From: Corynebacterium minutissimum
GTDB taxonomy: Bacteria > Actinomycetota > Actinomycetes > Mycobacteriales > Mycobacteriaceae
Direction: 5' to 3'
NCBI RefSeq assembly: GCF_000805675.1
Contig: NZ_JSEF01000015.1
Coordinates: forward strand, 124,001 to 188,000
DNA length: 64,000 nt
Shown piece by piece: positions 7,862 through 15,982 of the stretch. The notes below the pieces were generated by a model, which saw only the letters and a list, made by a program, of their open reading frames with translations, was not told the origin of the DNA and did not search any database. The position numbers were made by a program, and so were the translations under genes. Every line of letters starts with the position of its first letter. Position 1 is the stretch's first letter.

Positions 7862-9250
7862 ATGCCTGACTCAACTCTCCCCATTGAGCTCCACCATGAT
7901 TTCGCCGCCCACCTGCCCAGTATGGTTGCCGCTGCCCGCGGCGAAGAACAGCCTGCGGCACGTCTCATAGCACTCAATGAGGAGCTCGCCGTCGAGCTGG
8001 GCCTCGACCCCGACTGGCTGCGCAGCGAACAGGGCCTCGAATTCCTTCTTGGGCGAGGCCCAGACACTGCCCATGCCATGGCTTATGCTGGGTTCCAGTT
8101 TGGCCAGTACAACCCCTCCATGGGTGATGGTCGCGCGCTTCTTCTCGGCGAAATCAGCGGGCCCACTGCCCCACAGAACCCAGCCGGCCTATGGGACCTC
8201 CACGCCAAGGGAACCGGCGTTACCCCTTACTCGCGCTACGGTTCCGACGGCCGCGGCACCCTGCGCTCCATGTTGCGCGAGTACCTCTTCTCTGAAGCTA
8301 TGCATGCGCTCGGTGTGCCAACGACGCGGTCATTAGCTGTTATTGCTACTGGGCGGCCCATCCAGCGCCAGACTGTTGAGGAAGCCGGCGTGCTCGTGCG
8401 CGTCGCATCGAGCCACATTCGCGTCGGTTCCTTCCACTTTGCTGCCCACTCCCAGCAGCCTGGGTTGCTGCAAAAGCTCGCGGATTACACAATTGCACGC
8501 CACTACCCCGGTGCGGGTTATCGTGAACTCTTCACTCGCGTCATGGATGCGCAAGCAGCCACCGTGGCTGGTTGGATGCAGTTAGGCTTCATCCACGGTG
8601 TCATGAATACCGATAACACCACGCTCTCTGGTGAAACTATCGACTATGGCCCCTGCGCCTTCATCGAAAACTACGACCTCAACGAGTGTTTTAGTTCCAT
8701 TGATACGCAGGGCCGCTATCGTTTTGGCCGCCAGCCGGACATGGTGGGCTGGAACCTAGCGCGTCTGGCAGAGTCGCTGCTGCCGCTTTTCGACGACTCC
8801 CCCGACACCTCCCTCACGTGGGCGCAGGAAGCTATCAACTCCTTTGGCAAGCGCTATGAACAGGCACGCCGGGAGGAAGCCTCACAACGGCTACAGTTGC
8901 CGGACGCGCTTTTCACCGACTACACCACTGCGCTCACCACCGCTGGGCCCGACCTCACGCTTGCGCACCGCGCCCTCGTGGCTGCCGCCACTGGTTACCA
9001 CGCAGCGGCGTACGAGCTCTTTGGGGACGAGGGGTTCGTCGATCGGTACTGCGCTAGCTCCCCCGGTGTCGCGACGCTCGAAGGGTCCGTTCCGCGCGTG
9101 GTTCCTCGCCCGCGATTCGTGGAAAAAGCGCTCACTGACAGGGCCGAGTTTTCCCGCTTCTATCACGCCGCAACCCACCCCTATGATGCGACACCTGAGT
9201 ATGAAAAGCCTGGTGGTACCGAAGGCTATCTCACGTTCTGCGGCACGTAG
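7862..9250 (+). CDS. selO: Protein adenylyltransferase SelO (YdiU/UPF0061)
   Basis: A 462-residue SelO pseudokinase, which transfers AMP to protein hydroxyls and is linked to redox stress in other organisms. Visible landmarks are the YAGFQFGQYNPSMGDGRA block near 80, KGTGVTPYSRYGSDGRGTLR near 120-138, the RVASSHIRVGSFHF segment, and HGVMNTDN...DYGPCAFIE around 245-270, holding the metal-binding Asn and Asp residues. Unlike animal SelO it ends without selenocysteine. The start at 7862 follows the phzF stop by 1 nt, indicating translational coupling. Confidence 0.92.
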   Translation: MPDSTLPIELHHDFAAHLPSMVAAARGEEQPAARLIALNEELAVELGLDPDWLRSEQGLEFLLGRGPDTAHAMAYAGFQFGQYNPSMGDGRALLLGEISGPTAPQNPAGLWDLHAKGTGVTPYSRYGSDGRGTLRSMLREYLFSEAMHALGVPTTRSLAVIATGRPIQRQTVEEAGVLVRVASSHIRVGSFHFAAHSQQPGLLQKLADYTIARHYPGAGYRELFTRVMDAQAATVAGWMQLGFIHGVMNTDNTTLSGETIDYGPCAFIENYDLNECFSSIDTQGRYRFGRQPDMVGWNLARLAESLLPLFDDSPDTSLTWAQEAINSFGKRYEQARREEASQRLQLPDALFTDYTTALTTAGPDLTLAHRALVAAATGYHAAAYELFGDEGFVDRYCASSPGVATLEGSVPRVVPRPRFVEKALTDRAEFSRFYHAATHPYDATPEYEKPGGTEGYLTFCGT

Positions 9251-9261
9251 AAACACACCAA

Positions 9262-9306
9262 CGCCCCGAGGTCTCCGCAGGAAAGGGAACGGAGTCTCTC
9301 GGGGCG
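9262..9306. terminator. Hairpin after selO (probably bidirectional)
   Basis: A 9-bp G+C stem (CGCCCCGAG at 9262-9270 with CTCGGGGCG at 9298-9306) encloses an inner 5-bp stem CTCCG/CGGAG. There is no strong T-tract on either side. It lies 11 nt after selO and about 190 nt beyond the convergent mqo stop. Confidence 0.6.
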
Positions 9307-9339
9307 CCGGTGCGTCTCTATCTCTCACTGCCACGCTCC

Positions 9340-9379
9340 CGGTCGGTTTCTCAGGCCGACCGCCCCGCGTGGCTGGGGT
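9340..9379. other. Further structured elements between selO and mqo
   Basis: A perfect 7-bp stem (CGGTCGG 9340-9346 with CCGACCG 9356-9362) is followed at once by a CCCC...GGGG hairpin (9363-9378). Two near copies of TCTCTATCTCTC flank them (from about 9315 and 9382). No convincing coding sequence is present in the 249-nt gap, so this may be a 3' UTR structure or small RNA. Confidence 0.4.
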
Positions 9380-9499
9380 TCTCTCTATCTCTCGCATGCG
9401 CTCTCTCAAACGCACAACATAAGTATGGAGCTTGTGCCTTGAGGAAGCATTCCATCGCACTGAACGCTTCCTGCGAGTTACTGAGAGTTAGCTGAACAC

Positions 9500-11002
9500 C
9501 TAGTTTTGCTCAAGCTGCAGGGTCTTCTGGGTGTACTCCCACATCTCGTTGTAGAGCTTCTTGTCCTTGGAGAGCTTGACGCCGTAGGACGGGATCATTT
9601 CCTGAATCTTGTCGCCCCACTGGATCATGCGCTCGCCGAAGCAGCGCTCGAGCAGCTCGACCATCACGGCCGGAGTAATCGACGCACCCGGGGATGCGCC
9701 GAGCAGACCGGCGATATTGCCCTCCGGGTTGTTGATAAGAGTAGTACCGAACTCGAGGGATCCGAACTGCGGTGCACCGGCCGGCTTAATGACCTGAACG
9801 CGCTGACCAGCAACGACGGTCTCCCAATCGTTCGGATCCGCATTCGGAACATATTCCTTGAGGGTTTCGACGCGCTTGTCGAAGTCTTTGAGAACCTCCG
9901 ACACGAGGTACTTCGTCAAACCGAACTCCTGTGCAGCAACACCCAGGTAGGAGGTCAGGTTGTCAGGACGGATGGACTTGAACAGGTCCAGGTACGAGCC
10001 CTTCTTGAGGAACTTCGGGGACCAGCCACCATATGGACCAAACAGCAGACCCTTTTCGCCGTCGATGACGCGGGTGTCCAGGTGCGGCACGGACATCGGC
10101 GGAGCGCCGACAGCAGCCTTGCCGTATACCTTGGCGTTGTGCTGCTCCACCAGTTCCGGGTTCTTGGAGCGCAGCCACAAACCAGACACAGGGAAACCAG
10201 CGAAGCCGGAGACCTCACGCACGCCTGCCTTGCGCAACAGGTCCAGAGCGTAACCGCCAGCACCCACGAAAACGAACTTGGCGTGGACAGCCTCGTAGTC
10301 GCCGGTGTGCAGGTTCTTGGCCGTCACGCGCCACTTGGAGCCATCACGCTTGATGTCAACCACCTCGTGGCCGTAGCGGATCTCAGTACCAGCGGCTTTC
10401 GCGGCGGTAAAGAACTGCTTAGCAAGTGCGCCAAAGTTGACGTCGGTACCAGCATCGGTCCACGAAATAGCCACCTTCTGTGCATTGAAGTCACGGCCCT
10501 CAGACATGAGCGGCAGATTCTCCTGGAAGGTGGCATCATCATCACTAAACTGCATGTTCGGGAACATGTGGTTGTCCTTGAGCGCATCGAAGCGGCGCTT
10601 GAGGTAATCCACCTGAATGGAGCCCTGCGCAAAGGACACATGCGGAACCTGGTTGATGAACGCACGCGGGTCCGTAAGAATACCGTTGTTGAGCTGGTGA
10701 GACCAGAACTGGCGAGAAATCTGGAACTTCTCGTTAATGTTCATAGCCTTGGAAACGTCAATGCGGCCGTTCTTCTCTGGGGTGTAATTCAACTCGCACA
10801 GTGCAGAGTGACCGGTACCAGCGTTGTTCCACGGGGAGGACGACTCAAGCGCGGGACCATCGAGGCGCTCAAAGACCATCTGGGTCCAGCTCGGCTCAAG
10901 TTCACGGAGCATGGCTCCGAGGGTGGCGCTCATAATACCCGCGCCGATGAGGGCAACCTCAACCTCGTCTACTACTTGTGCTGTCTTCTTGTCGGAGGAC
11001 AC
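9500..11002 (-). CDS. mqo: Malate:quinone oxidoreductase
   Basis: A 500-residue FAD enzyme that oxidises malate to oxaloacetate and passes electrons to the quinone pool; it is a peripheral membrane protein. The N-terminal FAD-binding motif is VALIGAGIMSATLGAML (residues about 16-32), and family blocks such as NAGTGHSALCELNYTP, FVGAGGYALDLLRKAG and LLGASPGASITPAVMVELL are intact. It starts at GTG 11002 with AGAGG about 11 nt upstream. In C. glutamicum mqo also lies close to mtr. A 542-codon open frame on the opposite strand is a shadow. Confidence 0.96.
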   Translation of the reverse strand: MSSDKKTAQVVDEVEVALIGAGIMSATLGAMLRELEPSWTQMVFERLDGPALESSSPWNNAGTGHSALCELNYTPEKNGRIDVSKAMNINEKFQISRQFWSHQLNNGILTDPRAFINQVPHVSFAQGSIQVDYLKRRFDALKDNHMFPNMQFSDDDATFQENLPLMSEGRDFNAQKVAISWTDAGTDVNFGALAKQFFTAAKAAGTEIRYGHEVVDIKRDGSKWRVTAKNLHTGDYEAVHAKFVFVGAGGYALDLLRKAGVREVSGFAGFPVSGLWLRSKNPELVEQHNAKVYGKAAVGAPPMSVPHLDTRVIDGEKGLLFGPYGGWSPKFLKKGSYLDLFKSIRPDNLTSYLGVAAQEFGLTKYLVSEVLKDFDKRVETLKEYVPNADPNDWETVVAGQRVQVIKPAGAPQFGSLEFGTTLINNPEGNIAGLLGASPGASITPAVMVELLERCFGERMIQWGDKIQEMIPSYGVKLSKDKKLYNEMWEYTQKTLQLEQN

Positions 11003-11301
11003 TGTACTTATTACCTCTTTGAGTCGATATATTCGATGTGGTCAAGTGCCCTGAGCAGGAACTACACAGGGCGGGGTGCAAAAGCGCTCGACGATGCTAG
11101 AAACCAAGCTGGCACGCAGGTCCACACATGGTAGACCCGTCAAGCATTACCTTCACCTTACGCCCCCTGTGATGAAATAGGCATTCCTAAGGAAAGAAAT
11201 GCCCGATCCGCTGCGAGTTACCCCTTTTGTGGTGCATGCCATAAGCCTTCGTGAACACAGCCCACAGCACCAAGTTAGTTTCACGCCCTATTATGTGGGC
11301 C
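11003..11301. promoter_or_regulatory. Intergenic region between divergent mqo and hydrolase genes
   Basis: About 300 nt with no convincing gene. On the plus strand TATTAT (11289-11294) lies 7 nt before the ATG at 11302 and looks like a leaderless -10. On the minus strand a TTGACC hexamer (rc of 11045-11040 vicinity) precedes an A+T-rich stretch leading to mqo. No clear GlxR, DtxR or RamA site was recognised by eye. Confidence 0.4.
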
Positions 11302-12306
11302 ATGACTATTAATAATCGCGCATGGACCGACGACATACTTGGACCGGATTTCCAATCCACCCCACTTGAGCTCGGCGTTGACCCCGATGGTGAGGGGGAC
11401 GTGCGCGCTACGCTGGTGCGCTACTGCCCTGGCGGCGAGGAATCTGCCGCTCACGATGATCGCCCAGCCATCGTGTGGGTCCACGGCATGACGGATTATT
11501 TCTTTCACACCCACGTCGCCGAATACTTCTATGAGCTGGGCTATGCCTTTTATGCCGTGGATCTGCGCAAGTGCGGACGCTCCCGGCAGGAAGGCCAAGC
11601 CTGGCATTACATTAGCGACCTCCGGTATTACGACGCCGACCTGAACGCAGCGCTCGATGCCCTCCCCAACCCCTCCGTGGTTATTCTGGGCCACTCAACG
11701 GCAGGCACGATTGTCGCCTTGTGGCTCGACCGACTGCGCCGTACCGACTCCGCGCGGTTCGCGCGTATTGCGGGCGTTATTCTTAACAGCCCTTGGTTGG
11801 CCATGATGGGAATTTCGGATACTGCCTATGAAGCTGCCAAGCACGTGGTTTACGCTGGCGCGAGAATTGCTCCGCGATTCGCCATTCCCGGCGGCGACCT
11901 CACTGCGTATGGCGAATCGGTACATGCGAGCCACCATGGCGACTGGGATTATGACCTGACGCTGAAGCCCCTAGGTGGGCACGAGAAATACCTCGGCTGG
12001 CTGGCAGCCGTCTTCCGTGGTTTCGATGCTATCCACTCCGGCCACGTCAACATTGGCGTGCCGCTGCTGACGATGACCTCTCACAGGTCGGAATTGGGCA
12101 AGGAGTATTCGGAATCGTCGAATACGGCAGACACGGTCGTCGATACGCGCCAGAGCCAGCGCTGGGCCAAGGAATTAAGTCCTCACTACTCCCTCCACGT
12201 GGTCCGCAACGGCCGTCACGACCTCTTCCTCTCCCGCCCCGAACCGCTTGACGACGCCTTCTCCGCCTCCGCCGAGTGGCTGCGTACCGTCGTGCCGGCT
12301 GAGTAG
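11302..12306 (+). CDS. Alpha/beta hydrolase (lysophospholipase-like)
   Basis: A 334-residue cytoplasmic alpha/beta hydrolase. The nucleophile elbow is GHSTAG (about residues 132-137), the oxyanion region VWVHGMTDYFFHTH (about 57-70), and the likely catalytic histidine is in NGRHDLFLS near 300. A GTG 17 codons upstream could be used, but the ATG at 11302 is preceded by a well-placed TATTAT, so leaderless initiation there is favoured. It is followed by mtr after 24 nt. Substrate unknown; family members cleave lysolipids or monoglycerides. Confidence 0.85.
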   Translation: MTINNRAWTDDILGPDFQSTPLELGVDPDGEGDVRATLVRYCPGGEESAAHDDRPAIVWVHGMTDYFFHTHVAEYFYELGYAFYAVDLRKCGRSRQEGQAWHYISDLRYYDADLNAALDALPNPSVVILGHSTAGTIVALWLDRLRRTDSARFARIAGVILNSPWLAMMGISDTAYEAAKHVVYAGARIAPRFAIPGGDLTAYGESVHASHHGDWDYDLTLKPLGGHEKYLGWLAAVFRGFDAIHSGHVNIGVPLLTMTSHRSELGKEYSESSNTADTVVDTRQSQRWAKELSPHYSLHVVRNGRHDLFLSRPEPLDDAFSASAEWLRTVVPAE

Positions 12307-12330
12307 TGAGCGGTTGCCTAGAATGGCGCC

Positions 12331-13701
12331 ATGACTTCCGCACAACACTTCGACCTCGTCATCATCGGTACCGGATCGGGAAATTCCATCCCTTCTCCAG
12401 AATTTGATGACAAGAGCATTGCCATCATCGAGAAGGGAACCTTCGGCGGTACCTGCCTCAACGTCGGGTGCATTCCCACCAAAATGTACGTGTACGCCGC
12501 CGACGTGGCTCTAACTGCACGTGAAAGCGAACGCCTCGGGGTCAGCGCGCATGTGGACTCTGTGGATTGGGACGCTATTGTCTCCCGCGTCTTCCACAAC
12601 CGTATCGACCAGATTGCCCAAGGCGGCGAGGCCTACCGCCGTGGCGAGGAGACGCCGAATATTACGGTCTTTGACCAACATGCCCGGTTTATTGGCCCGA
12701 AGACGCTGCGCTGCGGCGAGGACACTATTACCGGCGATCAGATTGTCATTGCCACCGGTTCACGCCCAGTTCTCCCCGAGCCCTACGCCAGCGCCGATGT
12801 CCCCGTTCACACCAACGAGGACATCATGCGTTTGGAGCAGCAGCCGCAGAGCCTCATCGTTGTGGGCGGCGGATATATCGCCATGGAGTTTGCCCACGTC
12901 TTTGATGGCTTGGGCACCAAGGTCACCGTGGTCAACCGTTCTGAGAAGCTCCTTCGCTTCCTCGATGAGGATCTGAGCACGCGGTTCAATGACATTGCCC
13001 GTAAGCGTTTCGATGTCCGCATCGGCACCGGCACAGCTCTCGAATCTACAGAGAACGGCGTGCGACTCACGCTTGATGACGGCACCGTACTGGAAGCAGA
13101 GGCCATTCTCGTCGCCACCGGGCGAAAGCCCAATGGCGACCAGATGGATCTGTCCACCAGCAACATTGAGATGCATGAGGATGGGCGCATCAAGGTCGAT
13201 GACTTCGGCCGCACCACGTGCGACGGCGTGTGGGCACTGGGTGATGTTTCCTCGCCCTACATGCTCAAGCACGTCGCTAATGCTGAACAGCGCGCAGTGC
13301 AACACAACCTCCTTCACCCAGAGGACTTGCAGCATATGCCGCACGAGCACGTTCCCTCCGCTATCTTTACCCATCCTCAGATAGCCACGGTGGGCCTTAC
13401 CGAGGCCCAGGCACGCGACAACGGCTTCGACGTCGCTGTCAAGGTCCAGAACTTCGGAGATGTCGCTTATGGCTGGGCCATGGAGGACTCCACGGGAGTC
13501 TGCAAGCTCGTGGCCGACCGGGCGACCGGAAAGCTTCTTGGCGCGCACCTCATGGGCCCGCAGGCCTCTACGCTAATCCAGCAACTCATCACTGCGATGG
13601 CTTATGACATCGATCTGCGCGACTTTGCTCGCTCGCAGTATTGGATCCATCCGGCTCTACCAGAAGTCGTGGAAAATGCTGTTTTAGGTCTGGAATGGTA
13701 A
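12331..13701 (+). CDS. mtr: Mycothione reductase
   Basis: A 456-residue flavoprotein disulfide reductase. It opens with the FAD motif IIGTGSGNS, has the redox-active pair GGTCLNVGCIPT (Cys42, Cys47), the NAD(P)H-binding IVVGGGYIAMEFAHVF block near 175, and the C-terminal dimer region with the catalytic His in WIHPALPEVVENA. The GSGNSIPS variant distinguishes mycothione reductase from glutathione or lipoamide relatives. It keeps mycothiol, the actinobacterial thiol, reduced. A TAGAAT hexamer ends 6 nt before the ATG (leaderless). Confidence 0.95.
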   Translation: MTSAQHFDLVIIGTGSGNSIPSPEFDDKSIAIIEKGTFGGTCLNVGCIPTKMYVYAADVALTARESERLGVSAHVDSVDWDAIVSRVFHNRIDQIAQGGEAYRRGEETPNITVFDQHARFIGPKTLRCGEDTITGDQIVIATGSRPVLPEPYASADVPVHTNEDIMRLEQQPQSLIVVGGGYIAMEFAHVFDGLGTKVTVVNRSEKLLRFLDEDLSTRFNDIARKRFDVRIGTGTALESTENGVRLTLDDGTVLEAEAILVATGRKPNGDQMDLSTSNIEMHEDGRIKVDDFGRTTCDGVWALGDVSSPYMLKHVANAEQRAVQHNLLHPEDLQHMPHEHVPSAIFTHPQIATVGLTEAQARDNGFDVAVKVQNFGDVAYGWAMEDSTGVCKLVADRATGKLLGAHLMGPQASTLIQQLITAMAYDIDLRDFARSQYWIHPALPEVVENAVLGLEW

Positions 13702-13714
13702 TTAGATTCACGGA

Positions 13715-13730
13715 TGTGACGCATTTCACT
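13715..13730 (+). promoter_or_regulatory. GlxR/CRP-type binding site
   Basis: TGTGACGCATTTCACT matches the consensus TGTGA-N6-TCACA in 9 of the 10 fixed positions. GlxR is the global cAMP-binding CRP-type regulator of corynebacteria. The site is 14 nt after mtr and about 190 nt upstream of the predicted start of transcription for the exported-protein genes, a distance at which direct RNA-polymerase contact would be unusual. Confidence 0.5.
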
Positions 13731-13881
13731 TTTGATGCAGCGCCGCCCGGCACAATCAGCTAAACCGCACCGTAAGGGACTCTTTACACGGACAACATCT
13801 CACAGCTTGCATCCAGCTGCCTACTTATTTTGGGGGTAGTCTCCCCGCGAAGGAGTAGGAATATCACAACCGGCGTGCATT

Positions 13882-13910
13882 TTGAGTGGCCGTTGGCTAC
13901 GTTTTATACA
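13882..13910 (+). promoter_or_regulatory. Promoter of the small exported-protein pair
   Basis: TTGAGT (13882-13887), a 17-nt spacer, and TATACA (13905-13910) form a good vegetative promoter. Transcription would start near 13917, leaving a leader of about 120 nt before the ATG at 14039. The 337-nt region between mtr and this gene holds no convincing ORF. Confidence 0.55.
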
Positions 13911-14038
13911 GACACCGGAATGAGTCGATGCTCTCACCGGCTCAGTGTGTTTTGGGGATACCAAACCAATCCCTATTCCAGTGAATCAAGGCTCCTCTGT
14001 TTGGATGCCTTGCACGTACGACATTAAGGACATTTGAT

Positions 14039-14461
14039 ATGCGTATCCGCAATGCAGCCCTCGCCGGCGCTACCGCTCTCGCAGTTGTTTTCGGCGGCAC
14101 CACCGTTGCCACCGCAGCCACCTTCGACGGCTCCAACACCACCGAAGCTGTCGAAGACGCAAAGGGCGGTCAGCCTTACGACAAGGAGGGCGGTTCCCTG
14201 TCCTCCAAGGTCGGCGGTTGGTTCAACATCGATGAGGACGACAACATCGGCACCGAGGCTGACGGCCGTGCCATCTTCGGTTCTTCCAAGACCGACTACA
14301 ACAAGGACAACGCTGACGAGAACGGCGAGCTCGAGACCTTGGAAGGTCAGCCAACCTGGGCCAAGACCTTCTACGGCGTGGGCATCGCCAGCGCTGTGGC
14401 TTCCGTAGCCGGCCTCATCGGCATTGTTTACAACTTCTTCGTCCACGGCCCGTCCTTCTAA
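14039..14461 (+). CDS. Small exported protein with C-terminal membrane helix (paralogue 1)
   Basis: A 140-residue protein of unknown function. Residues 1-27 form a Sec signal peptide ending ATA-A. The mature part is very acidic and Asp/Asn/Gly-rich, containing LSSKVGGW and a GRAIFG segment. It ends in PTWAKTFYG followed by one hydrophobic helix (about 113-135) and the short tail YNFFVHGPSF. AAGGA sits 7 nt before the ATG. It shares this whole layout with the next gene and probably forms an operon with it. A role in the cell envelope is likely but not shown. Confidence 0.75.
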   Translation: MRIRNAALAGATALAVVFGGTTVATAATFDGSNTTEAVEDAKGGQPYDKEGGSLSSKVGGWFNIDEDDNIGTEADGRAIFGSSKTDYNKDNADENGELETLEGQPTWAKTFYGVGIASAVASVAGLIGIVYNFFVHGPSF

Positions 14462-14501
14462 GCCGTCTCCCTCACACACTTTTCCGAAAGGTTTTAACTT
14501 C

Positions 14502-14900
14502 ATGCGTAACTTCCGCACCGCCGCCGTTGCTGCTGCAACCGCCGCTTCCGTTGCTTTCGCTGGCACCTCTGTAGCTTTCGCTGCTGAGACCGAGGAGACC
14601 ACCCTCTCCTCCGAGCTGTCCTCCGCTAACGACGAGGTCAAGGAGAACGACAGCGACCAGACCCTGTCCTCCAAGTGGGGCGACGCTACCGGCGCTGACA
14701 AGAAGGTCGCCGGCGCCGACCTCTTCGGCGAGAACACCGCTGATGGCACCACCAACGAGACTTGGGCCGAGATCTGGCGCGAGGGCACCTACGCTGCCCT
14801 GGGCACCGCAATTGCAGGCGCCTTGGCCGCTGCCTACAACTTCGCTGTGTACAACCACATCGTTCCGGCACACGTTCTGGATCCGTTCTTCCGCCGCTAA
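14502..14900 (+). CDS. Small exported protein with C-terminal membrane helix (paralogue 2)
   Basis: A 132-residue protein of unknown function, starting at ATG 14502 behind GAAAGG; a longer frame would overlap the preceding gene. The layout matches paralogue 1: signal peptide ending AFA (residues 1-27), acidic mature region with LSSKWG and ADLFGENTADG, TWAEIW, then a hydrophobic Ala/Gly helix (about 98-114) ending YNFAVYNH and a short basic tail. Sequence identity is low outside these anchor points, which suggests an old duplication. Codon use is that of highly expressed genes (strong C-ending bias). A strong terminator follows. Confidence 0.75.
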   Translation: MRNFRTAAVAAATAASVAFAGTSVAFAAETEETTLSSELSSANDEVKENDSDQTLSSKWGDATGADKKVAGADLFGENTADGTTNETWAEIWREGTYAALGTAIAGALAAAYNFAVYNHIVPAHVLDPFFRR

Positions 14901-14912
14901 TTCCTTAGCGCC

Positions 14913-14953
14913 GTAAAAGCGCCCCACTCCATTCAGGAGTGGGGCGCTTTTAC
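14913..14953. terminator. Strong bidirectional Rho-independent terminator
   Basis: An 18-bp perfect stem (14913-14930 with 14936-14953) and a 5-nt loop, with A-tract and T-tract at the outer ends of the arms. It lies 12 nt after the second exported-protein gene and could also end transcription coming from map on the minus strand. Confidence 0.9.
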
Positions 14954-14970
14954 TCTTCAAGGCCCAAAGT

Positions 14971-15039
14971 AAGGGCCCTCTGACGCAGATCTTGAACTCG
15001 CCGCCAAAATCTAGCGGATCTGCGTCAGTTAGGGCCCTT
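14971..15039. repeat. Near-perfect inverted repeat downstream of map
   Basis: The left arm at 14971-14991 and the right arm at 15017-15039 share AAGGGCCCT and CTGACGCAGATC and differ only by an AA insertion in the right arm. They enclose 25 nt. There is no T-tract, so it is a poor intrinsic terminator; length and arm structure recall the ends of an insertion sequence or a very short MITE. No target duplication is obvious in the flanks. Confidence 0.7.
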
Positions 15040-15077
15040 GGGTTACTTAATTGGTTTGGTGTGCCAGCGGTTAGCTC

Positions 15078-15950
15078 TTAGTCAAGCTCCCCCGGCAGGG
15101 TGAGGATCTCGTTACCGTCCTCAGTGATGACGATGGTGTGCTCGAACTGTGCCGTGAACTTGCCATCGGTGTTTTGTACGGTCCAGCCGTTATCCCAGAT
15201 TTCATAGTCAAGGGAGCCAAGGTTGATCATCGGCTCAATGGTCAAGGTCATGCCCGGCTCCAGGATGTCGCGGTAGGTCATGGAGTCGTAGTGCAGGACG
15301 ACGAGTCCGTTGTGGAAGGTCGGGCCCACGCCATGGCCGGTAAAATCCGTTACCACGTTGTACCCAAAGCGCTTGGCGTAGGACTCAATGACGCGGCCAA
15401 TAACGTTAATCTCACGGCCTGCCTTCGCCACCTTGATGCCGCGCATCATGGCTTCCTTGGTGCGCTCCACAAGCAGCTTGTGCTCCTCAGAAACGTTGCC
15501 AGCCAAGAAAGTGGCGTTCGTATCACCATGGACTCCGTTCTTGAAGGCGGTGACATCAATATTGACGATGTCACCGTCCTCAATCACCGTCGTATCCGGG
15601 ATACCGTGACAGACAATCTCGTTGAGCGACACACAGCACGACTTCGGGAAACCCAAGTAGCCCAGCGTGGAAGGGTAGGCGCCATGGTCACACATATACT
15701 CGTGGGCCACGCGATCCACCTCATCCGTGGTAACACCAGGCGCCACGGCCTTGCCAGCTTCCTGGAGGGCGTTGGCCGCGATGCGTGATGCCTCACGCAT
15801 CGCCTCGATGACCTCCGGGGTCTGAATGAAGGGCTCGCCTTGAGCCTCCTGTACGGTGTCCTTCCACACGTACTCAGGACGCTCGATGTCCTTCGGAACT
15901 GTGCGGATAGGAGTATCTTTTTCTTGCTTCAGCTTCGCGCGCGTAGTCAT
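15078..15950 (-). CDS. map: Methionine aminopeptidase (type I)
   Basis: A 290-residue metalloprotease that removes the initiator methionine. Metal ligands are in the expected blocks: [19 protein letters not shown] (two Asp), [10 protein letters not shown] (His), LTIEPMIN (Glu) and FEHTIVI (Glu). It has the N-terminal extension of about 40 residues common in actinobacterial MetAP-1c. The upstream frame extends 12 codons further, but the ATG at 15950 gives the usual N-terminus. It lies downstream of the PBP lipoprotein gene with 32 nt between start and stop. Confidence 0.95.
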   Translation of the reverse strand: MTTRAKLKQEKDTPIRTVPKDIERPEYVWKDTVQEAQGEPFIQTPEVIEAMREASRIAANALQEAGKAVAPGVTTDEVDRVAHEYMCDHGAYPSTLGYLGFPKSCCVSLNEIVCHGIPDTTVIEDGDIVNIDVTAFKNGVHGDTNATFLAGNVSEEHKLLVERTKEAMMRGIKVAKAGREINVIGRVIESYAKRFGYNVVTDFTGHGVGPTFHNGLVVLHYDSMTYRDILEPGMTLTIEPMINLGSLDYEIWDNGWTVQNTDGKFTAQFEHTIVITEDGNEILTLPGELD

Positions 15951-15982
15951 GACTACCCATGGTAGCCCTCTGTCCTCAAGGC

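Noticed and set aside
9310-9495. A 61-codon plus-strand frame between selO and mqo
   Set aside because: No ribosome-binding site, overlaps hairpins, and Ser/Arg/Leu-rich nonsense composition.
9251-9499. 6C RNA
   Set aside because: The hairpins present have no C-rich (6 or more C) loops, which define that RNA.
9506-11134. A 542-codon open frame on the plus strand
   Set aside because: It lies antisense to mqo, whose product is clearly recognisable; its translation has no family features and the frame reflects the codon bias of mqo.
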